Below, in pieces: positions 1-5,629 of a stretch of DNA of 7,185 nt (position 1 is its first letter; every line of letters begins with the position of its first letter). A program made the translations under genes and the position numbers. This stretch comes from Acidimicrobiia bacterium. GTDB taxonomy: Bacteria; Actinomycetota; Acidimicrobiia; IMCC26256; JAENVU01. The stretch spans positions 1-7,185 of the forward strand of contig JAENVU010000130.1 in NCBI GenBank assembly GCA_016650415.1. Direction: 5' to 3'. The notes under the pieces were generated by a model. It did not search any database and was not told the origin of the DNA. It worked only from the letters and a program-made list of their open reading frames with translations.

Positions 1-133
1 ACCCCAGCCGATCGCAGGCCTGCGCGACCTCGGCGAGGTAGGCATGGCTGGGCTCACGACGATGCGACGTCGGTTGACTCGGGAGCACTTCTCGCGAGTC
101 GCCACCGGTGGGGAGAAACCAGTGGACCTTCAC
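1..133 (-). CDS. SsuD-like FMNH2-dependent monooxygenase, N-terminal 44 residues (cut by window edge)
   Basis: Reading the minus strand from 133 gives 44 open codons running off the window. The start is MKVHWFLPTGGDSREVL, followed by a stretch ending YLAEVAQACDRLG. The WFLPT-x-GD opening and the later Y-L-x-x-(V/I)-A-Q-A-x-D-x-L-G helix are hallmarks I recognise from SsuD, the bacterial-luciferase-like flavin monooxygenase that uses FMNH2 and O2 to split alkanesulfonates into aldehyde and sulfite. The start is GTG at 133: it overlaps the TGA of the upstream gene as GTGA and has a TTGGAG Shine-Dalgarno 8 bases before it. A second in-frame GTG lies at 142. The active-site residues of the family lie outside the window, so the substrate cannot be judged. 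Other members of this superfamily act on sulfones or aminopolycarboxylates. Superfamily membership is fairly sure; desulfonation is inferred. Confidence 0.72.
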   Translation of the reverse strand, partial: MKVHWFLPTGGDSREVLPSQPTSHRREPSHAYLAEVAQACDRLG

Positions 134-636
134 GCGGTGCACTCCAACCGGAGCAGACCCGAGTCGACGTCGTAGATCAGACCGGCGATCTCCACGGTGT
201 CGGGGATGAGTCGACACTTCCGAAGTTGATCGATGTCGTCGACCAGGACCGCGGACTGGTCCTCGATCGCATGGAAGTCCCAATGGTCGGTCGGTTCGTG
301 GGTGAGTGCCGTGATCTCGTGTCGGAGTTCGGCGTTCGAGGCTTCGGTCATTTTGCAGCGCGTGTGCTGGATGACCGCAATCCGGCGCACACTGAGGAAG
401 TGCACGGCAAGGACGAGGGATCGCAACGCGTCGTCGGTGACCCGAGCGCCCGCGTTCCGCAGGATCTTGGCGTCGCCCGGTTCGAGGCCGAGCATGGTCA
501 GCGGCTCGATCCGCGAGTCGATACAGGTCAAGACCCCGAGGCCCTTCGCCGCCTGCGGCGAGAGACCTCCGAGGTGGAACGTCTGGGCGTAGGTGGTGTT
601 GGCGGCAAGGATGTCGGCGAAACCGGGGTCGGTCAT
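130..636 (-). CDS. Beta-carbonic anhydrase family protein (possible carbonyl sulfide hydrolase branch)
   Basis: This is a 168-residue cytosolic protein. The zinc site of beta-carbonic anhydrases is visible: C38 with the Asp-Arg dyad D40/R42 in CIDSR, and H91 and C94 in QHTRCKM. The RNAG-x-(V)-T-D-D-A-x-R-S-L block (60-73) and the C-terminal GLIYDVDSGLL follow the layout of small proteins such as mycobacterial Rv1284. That branch also contains the characterised carbonyl sulfide hydrolase of Thiobacillus thioparus, so the reaction could be CO2 hydration or COS hydrolysis to H2S and CO2; sequence alone does not decide. Length fits this short branch. Residue 95 is Lys, where most relatives have Gly after the zinc Cys. 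The ATG at 636 has no good Shine-Dalgarno. The end overlaps the SsuD-like gene by 4 bases (GTGA), pointing to a shared, possibly sulfur-related, role. Family is secure; substrate is open. Confidence 0.88.
   Translation of the reverse strand: MTDPGFADILAANTTYAQTFHLGGLSPQAAKGLGVLTCIDSRIEPLTMLGLEPGDAKILRNAGARVTDDALRSLVLAVHFLSVRRIAVIQHTRCKMTEASNAELRHEITALTHEPTDHWDFHAIEDQSAVLVDDIDQLRKCRLIPDTVEIAGLIYDVDSGLLRLECTA
142..147 (-). promoter_or_regulatory. Ribosome binding site for the SsuD-like gene
   Basis: The minus strand reads TTGGAG, 8 bases before the GTG at 133 and inside the last codons of the carbonic-anhydrase-like gene. It supports GTG 133 over GTG 142 as the start. With the GTGA overlap it suggests that the two genes are translationally coupled. 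Confidence 0.55.
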
Positions 637-682
637 GGTGGGATTCTGTCAAACCCCGACGATGGCGGCACCAACTCTGCAC

Positions 683-727
683 CGTTTGGCGGGTGACGGG
701 CGGCTGGGCCACCGAACCCGCCAAACG
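683..727 (-). terminator. Two-tier hairpin between the ThDP enzyme and carbonic-anhydrase-like genes
   Basis: A perfect 12-bp inverted repeat (CGTTTGGCGGGT at 683-694 against ACCCGCCAAACG at 716-727) encloses a second stem of 6 bp (699-704 with 708-713, one G-U pair in RNA) with a 3-base loop. It starts 22 bases after the stop of the ThDP enzyme gene on the minus strand, so a transcription terminator is the simplest reading. No U-tract follows, as is common for actinobacterial terminators. The rest of the 113-base gap holds a run of eight G (742-749) and the leader of the next gene. The repeat could instead be an operator or attenuator for the carbonic-anhydrase-like gene. Confidence 0.5.
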
Positions 728-749
728 TCGGCATGCGGGGTGGGGGGGG

Positions 750-2315
750 TCAGAACCCGGACGGGATGACGGCCTCGATGAGATGGGGGCCGGGTTCGGC
801 CGCCGCGCGTTCCAACGCGGCGGTGAAGGAGTCGGCGTCCTCCGGTCGTACGGCCGGCACCCCCATCCCGCGCGCCAGGGCCACGAAATCCAGTTCCGGT
901 CCGGTGAGATCGAGCATCGACTTGGCAATCGGGCCCGGTGACTCCACCCCCACCCGCGAGAGCTCCATGTTCAAGATCGCGTACGACCGGTTGGCGAAGA
1001 TGACCGTGGTGACGTCGAGTCCCTCGCGGGCTTGGGTCCAGAGCGCCTGCGCGGTGTACATGGCGCTGCCGTCGGCTTGCAGGTTGATCACCGGGCGGTC
1101 CGGACACGCGACCGCCGCGCCGGTCGCGCAGGGCATCCCGAACCCGATCGAACCACCGGTCAGGGTCAACCAGTCGTGTGGTGGACAGCCGGCAGTCGCG
1201 GGAGACGCCCAGATGCCACCGGTCTGAGCCTCGTCGACGACGATGGCATCCTCGGGCAGGGTCGCACTCACGGCCGCGGCGAGGGCCGCGCCGGTGAGTT
1301 CACCGGTTGGCCGATCCGAGCGCGATGACGGAGCCAGCCGAGCATCGGCCACGGTCACCCCGACCGCGTCGGCCAGCGCCTCGACCGCCTCGGGTCCGTC
1401 CTCCCGCACATCGGTGACCACGTGAACATCGCAGCCATCGGGAACGAGATCGCTGGCCTTCCCGGGGTACGCGAAGAACGTGACGGGAGACTGGGCCCCG
1501 AGGAGAATCAGGTGGCGGAGTCCATCGAGTTGCATCGCGGCGAACTCCGCGAGGTACGCGAGCCGGTCCGCCGCGGCGATACCCGCGCCGCGCCGGATGC
1601 GGGTGGGGAACACCTCGGCGAGCACCTTGCTGCCGGTCGATGCGGCCACGGCGTCGAGCAGCGCGAGTGAGAGTTCATCGCGCATGATGTCGTTGCCGAC
1701 AAGGATCGCGCTCGGCTCACCACTGCAGAGGATTTTCGCCGCCGCTTCGATTGTTGCCAGGTCCGGAGCCAGAGGACGATCGAACGGTTGGCGTGCGACG
1801 GTCTGGCCGCCCTCACCCCAGGAGACGTCGGCCGGGAGGATCAACGTCGCGATCTCACCCGGGGGAGTGCGGGCCGCGACCACCGCGTCGGCGGTGTCGC
1901 GGGCGAGCGCGTCGGTCGAGCCGCTCCGGCGCACCCAACCGGACACGTTCGCAGCCAGGGTCTCGATGTCGCTCTGCAGTGGCGCATCCAAGGCCTGGTG
2001 GTAGGTCGCGTGGTCGCCGACGATGTTGATCATGGGCACGTGGGCGCGCCGCGCGTTGTGCAAGTTCGCGATGCCGTTCCCGAGGCCCGGCCCGAGGTGC
2101 AGCAGCGTTGCGGCCGGCCGCCCCGTCATGCGGGCGTAGCCATCGGCCGCGCCGGTGACCACACCTTCGAAGAGTCCGAGGACCGCCCGCATACGGGGCT
2201 CGTCGTCGAGCGCCGCCACGAAATGCATCTCGGACGTACCCGGATTCGCGAAGCACACGTCGACGTCGTGGTCGACGAGTGTGCGCAGGAGTGATCGCGC
2301 GCCGTTCATGGTCAT
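750..2315 (-). CDS. ilvX: Acetolactate-synthase-like ThDP enzyme, IlvX type
   Basis: This 521-residue protein uses thiamine diphosphate to decarboxylate or ligate 2-oxoacids. The N-terminal pyrimidine-binding domain holds ANPGTSEMHFVAALD (23-37), the proton-relay glutamate E50 in LFEG, and HLGPGLGNG (73-81). The middle domain spans roughly 185-330. The C-terminal diphosphate-binding domain has DWLTLTGGSIGFGMP (381-395) and the metal motif D415-G416-S417 with N442 27 residues on. The overall pattern closely follows mycobacterial IlvX from memory. The first Gly of the usual GDG motif is Ala414. E50 argues against glyoxylate carboligase, which lacks this Glu. No regulatory small subunit is adjacent, so true acetolactate synthesis is doubtful. 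ATG 2315 has GAGG 7 bases upstream and overlaps the stop of the FAD enzyme gene (ATGA), implying coupled translation. The substrate is probably the 2-oxoacid made by the upstream enzyme (inference). Confidence 0.9.
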   Translation of the reverse strand: MTMNGARSLLRTLVDHDVDVCFANPGTSEMHFVAALDDEPRMRAVLGLFEGVVTGAADGYARMTGRPAATLLHLGPGLGNGIANLHNARRAHVPMINIVGDHATYHQALDAPLQSDIETLAANVSGWVRRSGSTDALARDTADAVVAARTPPGEIATLILPADVSWGEGGQTVARQPFDRPLAPDLATIEAAAKILCSGEPSAILVGNDIMRDELSLALLDAVAASTGSKVLAEVFPTRIRRGAGIAAADRLAYLAEFAAMQLDGLRHLILLGAQSPVTFFAYPGKASDLVPDGCDVHVVTDVREDGPEAVEALADAVGVTVADARLAPSSRSDRPTGELTGAALAAAVSATLPEDAIVVDEAQTGGIWASPATAGCPPHDWLTLTGGSIGFGMPCATGAAVACPDRPVINLQADGSAMYTAQALWTQAREGLDVTTVIFANRSYAILNMELSRVGVESPGPIAKSMLDLTGPELDFVALARGMGVPAVRPEDADSFTAALERAAAEPGPHLIEAVIPSGF

Positions 2316-3700
2316 ACCGTCACCTCGTCGTCGAGCAGTGCACCGGGATTGAGAATGCCATGCGGATCGAAGGCGGTCTTGATGCGGCGCATGAGCGCGA
2401 GCTTGGCCGGGTCTTCGAGGGCGAGGAAATACGACCGCTTGGCGCGCCCGATGCCGTGCTCACCCGAGATCGCACCGCCGAGATCCATGCCGGCCCGGAA
2501 GAGCCGGGTCATCACCGCGGATCGGGTGTCGCGATCGGCCTGGAACACGGAAAGGTGCACGTTGCCGTCTCCGGCGTGTCCGCACCCGGCGATCCACGAC
2601 CCGGTCTCGCTCGCGATGCCGGCGACCGTCTCCATGAATTCCGGGAGCGACGCGCGGGGCACCACCACGTCGACGATGTCGTCGGCGTTGTTCGCCTTGG
2701 CCACCCAGAACGACTTCTCCCGGGCGTCGATCAGTGACGCCGCGGCTCCACCCGGAAGCACGTAGACGTCGATGGCGTCGAGTTCGGCGAGTTGTTCGGC
2801 CAGCGCGGCGACGTCCTCGTCCAGGCGCTCGTCGGTCGTCTGCTCCATCATCACGACGAGGTACGCGAGCGCCGTCTCGCGGATGTCGTCGGGGATCCCC
2901 AGATCCAGGCCGACGTGGGCGGTGATCGCGCCGAGGGTGACCATGTCGATGTACTCGAGGATCATCGGCCCGATCCCGCTGGCGACGATGCGCGGGATCG
3001 CGTGCGTGACGGCATCGAGTGACGTGAACGGTGCCAGGATCGTCGCGGTGAACGGCGTGCGCGGATACAGGCGGAGGGTGGCTTCGGTGACCAGCGCGAG
3101 CGTGCCCTCCGAGCCGATGATGAGCTGGGTCAGGTCGTAGCCGGTGGTGGCCTTCACGAACTTGCCGCCGGTGCGGATGACCTCGCCGGTCGGCAGGACC
3201 GCTTCGAGCCCGAGGACCTGATGGCGGGTGACGCCGTATTTCACCGCGCGCATGCCACCCGCGTTCGTCGCGACGTTTCCGCCGAGACTCGCGCTGTACT
3301 CACCGGGGTACACGGGATAGGAGAGTCCGAGAGGAGCGAGGGCCTCGTCGAGCTGCGCCAGGGTGACACCTGGCTGTACGACGGCGACATGGTTCTCGGT
3401 GTCGATCTCGAGAATCGCGTTCATGCGCTCGAAGGACACGACGATGCCGTCGGCGTGAGGCGTGCACGCGCCCGAGAGGCCCGTGCCGCTGCCGCGGGCG
3501 GTGATCGGGACCCGGTGTTCTGCGGCGACGCCGAGAATCGCCCGGACGTCCTCGGTCGATCCGGGGCGCACGACCGCGGCCGGCATGACCGGTGCAACGG
3601 TCAATGCCTCGTCGTGGCCGTAGTCCTCGCTGATGGCATCGTCCACCAGCACGTACTCGGCTCCGACGCTCGCGGTCAACGAAGCGGTGAGATCACCCAT
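2312..3700 (-). CDS. FAD-linked D-2-hydroxyacid dehydrogenase (GlcD / D-lactate dehydrogenase type)
   Basis: With the start at ATG 3700 the protein has 462 residues, typical for the family. It oxidises a D-2-hydroxyacid (lactate, glycolate or 2-hydroxyglutarate type) to the 2-oxoacid with FAD. The PCMH-type FAD domain shows ARGSGTGLSGAC (68-79), SLGGNVATNAGGM-RAVKYG (138-156) and GSEGTLALVTEATL (196-209). The C-terminal domain carries the metal-site pattern H375-AGDGNV-H382 and E414 in SGEHGIGRAK, then ILNPG (449-453). No GlcE or GlcF partner lies nearby, so it probably works as a single polypeptide passing electrons to an unknown acceptor. A longer frame extends to 4093, but it would overlap the divergent J-domain gene and its extra residues look non-protein-like; only ATG 3700 has a good Shine-Dalgarno. 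First gene of an operon with the ThDP enzyme. The exact substrate cannot be read from the sequence. Confidence 0.92.
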   Translation of the reverse strand: MGDLTASLTASVGAEYVLVDDAISEDYGHDEALTVAPVMPAAVVRPGSTEDVRAILGVAAEHRVPITARGSGTGLSGACTPHADGIVVSFERMNAILEIDTENHVAVVQPGVTLAQLDEALAPLGLSYPVYPGEYSASLGGNVATNAGGMRAVKYGVTRHQVLGLEAVLPTGEVIRTGGKFVKATTGYDLTQLIIGSEGTLALVTEATLRLYPRTPFTATILAPFTSLDAVTHAIPRIVASGIGPMILEYIDMVTLGAITAHVGLDLGIPDDIRETALAYLVVMMEQTTDERLDEDVAALAEQLAELDAIDVYVLPGGAAASLIDAREKSFWVAKANNADDIVDVVVPRASLPEFMETVAGIASETGSWIAGCGHAGDGNVHLSVFQADRDTRSAVMTRLFRAGMDLGGAISGEHGIGRAKRSYFLALEDPAKLALMRRIKTAFDPHGILNPGALLDDEVTV

Positions 3701-3706
3701 GGTCGG

Positions 3707-3712
3707 TCTCCC
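3707..3712 (-). promoter_or_regulatory. Ribosome binding site that sets the dehydrogenase start
   Basis: The minus strand reads GGGAGA 6 bases before the ATG at 3700. The alternative ATG codons at 3733 and 3790 have no comparable site, so 3700 is the preferred start. Confidence 0.6.
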
Positions 3713-3714
3713 GG

Positions 3715-3732
3715 TGGCGGACAGGTCCACCA
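3715..3732. promoter_or_regulatory. Operator-like 18-bp palindrome upstream of the dehydrogenase operon
   Basis: TGGCGGACAGGTCCACCA is symmetrical around a 2-base centre, with one mismatched pair out of eight (arms TGG-x-GGAC and GTCC-x-CCA). It lies directly downstream of the proposed -10 element and would cover the transcription start of the dehydrogenase-ThDP operon, the classical place for a repressor. The outer TGG/CCA resembles GntR-type sites of organic-acid regulators only loosely. No regulator gene is in the window. Confidence 0.4.
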
Positions 3733-3762
3733 TCTGTAGGCGCGTCGGACCCGCGGCTGCAA
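3733..3762 (-). promoter_or_regulatory. Candidate promoter of the dehydrogenase-ThDP operon
   Basis: On the minus strand a -35-like TTGCAG (3757-3762) and a -10-like TACAGA (3733-3738) are separated by 18 bases. This puts the start point near 3726, about 25 bases before the ATG. Both hexamers are imperfect matches to a sigma-70-type consensus. I saw no equally good promoter for the divergent J-domain gene in the 96-base gap. Confidence 0.35.
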
Positions 3763-3796
3763 GCTTCCCGTCGTTCGGACGTGCCACCATGCGGCG

Positions 3797-4420
3797 ATGG
3801 ACACGGCGGGAGCGCGCGTAGTACTCGGTATCGCAGCCGACGCGACCTGGCCGGCCGTTCGGGCCCAGTACCGGGTCTTGATCCGGCGCCATCATCCCGA
3901 CAATGCCACCGACCTGGCGGATATCGGGCTGCGAACCGTCCGGACCGCGCAGATCACCGAAGCCTTCGCGGTGCTGCTCGCGATCCAGACTGCTCAGGAG
4001 CTTGGCGTCGACAGCGCCCCACCCGCACCGGCCACGCCGTCGCCGAAGCGTCCGGGTCGGTCCGACGCCCACCTCGGCGCCTCGTTCCGGCACCCGACGG
4101 TCGGCGTCGACGACACCCGGGTCGTGCTCCTCGACGCCGCACCCATGGACGCGTTCCTCGCGTTACACGAGGCGTTCTCGATGATCGGGGCGGTGTCCTA
4201 CATCGATCGGCTGAGTCTCGTGGTGGAAGCGATCGTGGTGCCCGAGCCCGGACGGGCGACCTCGTTGCTCGCGTGGCTGGATGCCGGACCGGAGCAGGCC
4301 ACGACCGCGACGCTCTGCGTCGAATCACTCGGCGGCCATCCGCCCGCCGACCTCGACGCGCTGGTCGATCGGGTCGCCGAACTACTGGCATCGCCGCGTC
4401 CGCCTGCGTCCTCCGCGTAA
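3797..4420 (+). CDS. Short J-domain (DnaJ-like) protein with uncharacterised C-terminal domain
   Basis: This 207-residue protein opens with a J domain: ARVVLGIAADATWPAVRAQYRVLIRR-HHPD, with the invariant H33-P34-D35 between helices II and III and a third helix ending near residue 70. J domains stimulate the ATPase of Hsp70 (DnaK). The Gly/Phe region, zinc fingers and substrate domains of DnaJ are absent. Instead a Pro/Ala-rich linker (74-92) leads to a compact region (about 105-200) predicted by eye as mixed alpha/beta, including EAFSMIGAVSYIDR and a strand-rich LVVEAIVVPEP. I do not recognise that domain. I recall similar short J proteins in Acidimicrobiia but cannot check. The start ATG lacks a clear Shine-Dalgarno; the J domain needs almost the whole N-terminus, so it is probably right. 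The next gene follows after 33 bases on the same strand, so the two may share a transcript. Confidence 0.75.
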   Translation: MDTAGARVVLGIAADATWPAVRAQYRVLIRRHHPDNATDLADIGLRTVRTAQITEAFAVLLAIQTAQELGVDSAPPAPATPSPKRPGRSDAHLGASFRHPTVGVDDTRVVLLDAAPMDAFLALHEAFSMIGAVSYIDRLSLVVEAIVVPEPGRATSLLAWLDAGPEQATTATLCVESLGGHPPADLDALVDRVAELLASPRPPASSA

Positions 4421-4440
4421 CGTCCAGGCCCACCCGTCCC

Positions 4441-4445
4441 AGGAG
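4441..4445 (+). promoter_or_regulatory. Ribosome binding site of the 370-residue protein
   Basis: AGGAG stands 8 bases before the ATG at 4454, a strong site that fixes this start. It is the only clear signal in the 33-base gap after the J-domain gene. Confidence 0.65.
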
Positions 4446-4453
4446 TCGAATCG

Positions 4454-5566
4454 ATGCCCGTCCCACTTGATGAATACCCGATCCACCAAGCGCCGCTCTC
4501 GATCGCGCATATGGATACCAGCGACCGCAACGGCTACGACCGGTGCTATTGGAACGCGCACGACCGCACCGGCGACATCTTCCTCGTCACCGGCCTCGGG
4601 TTGTATCCCAATCTCGGGGTGATCGATGCGTTCGCGGCCGTGCGGACCGGCGATCGGCAGTTCTCGATCCGCACCTCCGATGCGTTGGGTGACGACCGCA
4701 TGAAGCAAGAGGTCGGTCCCTATCGCATCGAGGTCATCGAACCGCTGCACAAGCTTCGGTTGATCTGCGATGCCGACGACCACGGCATCGGCTTCGACAT
4801 GACCTGGGAAGGATCGTTCCCGGCGCTCGACGAGACCCGGCACGTGTGGCGCCGCAATGGGCGGATCACCTTGGATGCGCAACGCTTCGCTCAGGTCGGC
4901 ACGTGGAGTGGTGAGCTCCGGGTGGACGGAGCGCGCCACGAGGTCACTCCCGACACCTGGCTCGGTACCCGAGACCGGTCATGGGGCATCCGACCCGTTG
5001 GCGAGGCCGAACCTCCGGGTCGCGCGGGCGACGAGCCCATCGAAGGCTTTTGGTGGACCTATATCCCGATGCGTTTCGAGGACTTCGCGCTGATCGTGAT
5101 CATCCAGGAAGAGGCCGACGGCACCCGGGTCATGAACGATGTGCGCCGCGTGTTCCCCGCGTCGAGCGGGCGTCCGCCGGAGCAACTGGGCTGGCCCGAG
5201 GTCGACATTCACTATCAGTCCGGCACTCGGATCCCGACCGGTGCCACGGTGTACCTGCAGGCTCGGGGCCGTAAGGAACTCACCCTCGAGGTCGAGTCGC
5301 TCGGCTACGTGCCGTTGAATCTCGGAACCGGGTACGGCGGCGACCCCGCGTGGACCCACGGCGAATGGCGTGGTCACGGATTGGTCGAGGGCGCGCAGTA
5401 CGACTTCTCGGATCCTGCGGTCGTCGGTGGTCTCGCCTTCGGTCTGATCGACCATGTCGGTCGTGCGACCCTCGAAGGTCAAGAAGGTTGGGGTCTGTTC
5501 GAACACGGCTGCTTCGGCCGCCACGAGCCGTCCGGCTTCACCGACTTCATGTCCGTCGCCCCGTAG
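4454..5566 (+). CDS. Uncharacterised 370-residue protein, possibly lipocalin-like (CrtC/AttH-type)
   Basis: The protein has no signal peptide and no membrane segment. It is rich in Trp, Tyr, Gly and alternating hydrophobic strands, as expected of a beta-barrel. It begins with a long strand pair (YWNAHDRTGDIFLVTGLGLYP, about 32-52), has a repeated strand pattern in its two halves, and carries a central GTRDRSWGIRP (171-181). The Arg-Asp-x-Ser-Trp-Gly type motif recalls the two-lipocalin-domain CrtC/AttH/tocopherol-cyclase-like proteins, several of which act on hydrophobic ligands. I cannot name a specific family with certainty, and catalysis is unproven. The C-terminal part contains a second conserved-looking block, WTHGEWRGHGLVEG (300-313). 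The strong AGGAG fixes the start. It lies downstream of the J-domain gene and converges on an acyl-CoA dehydrogenase, so a lipid-related ligand is conceivable (inference). The reading frame is surely real. Confidence 0.8.
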   Translation: MPVPLDEYPIHQAPLSIAHMDTSDRNGYDRCYWNAHDRTGDIFLVTGLGLYPNLGVIDAFAAVRTGDRQFSIRTSDALGDDRMKQEVGPYRIEVIEPLHKLRLICDADDHGIGFDMTWEGSFPALDETRHVWRRNGRITLDAQRFAQVGTWSGELRVDGARHEVTPDTWLGTRDRSWGIRPVGEAEPPGRAGDEPIEGFWWTYIPMRFEDFALIVIIQEEADGTRVMNDVRRVFPASSGRPPEQLGWPEVDIHYQSGTRIPTGATVYLQARGRKELTLEVESLGYVPLNLGTGYGGDPAWTHGEWRGHGLVEGAQYDFSDPAVVGGLAFGLIDHVGRATLEGQEGWGLFEHGCFGRHEPSGFTDFMSVAP

Positions 5567-5572
5567 GTGCCA

Positions 5573-5619
5573 TTCCGGCGTCAATAACTCGTGCGGAGAG
5601 CGAGTTCTCGACGCCAGAA
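5573..5619. terminator. Bidirectional terminator candidate between convergent genes
   Basis: Nested inverted repeats: GGCGTC (5577-5582) pairs with GACGCC (5610-5615), and AACTCG (5586-5591) pairs with CGAGTT (5601-5606), with symmetrical 3-base internal loops and a 9-base apical loop. A TTC/GAA pair of arms extends the base after one mismatch. It fills most of the 63-base space between the stop codons of the 370-residue protein (plus) and the acyl-CoA dehydrogenase (minus), so it could serve both. No T-run is present on either side. Confidence 0.5.
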
Positions 5620-5629
5620 CGGCGCGCGG

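Noticed and set aside
647..652. Perfect TTGACA (-35 consensus) on the minus strand before the carbonic-anhydrase-like start
   Set aside because: It is only 10 bases before the ATG at 636, so a matching -10 would fall inside the coding sequence, and none is seen there. Probably chance.
226..696. 156-codon plus-strand frame opposite the carbonic-anhydrase-like gene
   Set aside because: It is a shadow of the minus-strand gene, which carries the full zinc-site motifs.
691..765. Possible G-quadruplex formed by G-tracts around the hairpin and the G-run
   Set aside because: The tracts are too unevenly spaced for a canonical four-tract quadruplex; at least one loop would be very long.
750..2315. 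Glyoxylate carboligase as identity of the ThDP enzyme, suggested by the glycolate-oxidase-like neighbour
   Set aside because: The catalytic Glu (E50) is present, whereas glyoxylate carboligase has a hydrophobic residue there; the whole pattern fits IlvX better.
3701..4093. N-terminal extension of the FAD-linked dehydrogenase frame up to 4093
   Set aside because: It is Arg/Gly-rich with no family similarity, overlaps the start of the divergent J-domain gene, and the only good Shine-Dalgarno lies before ATG 3700.
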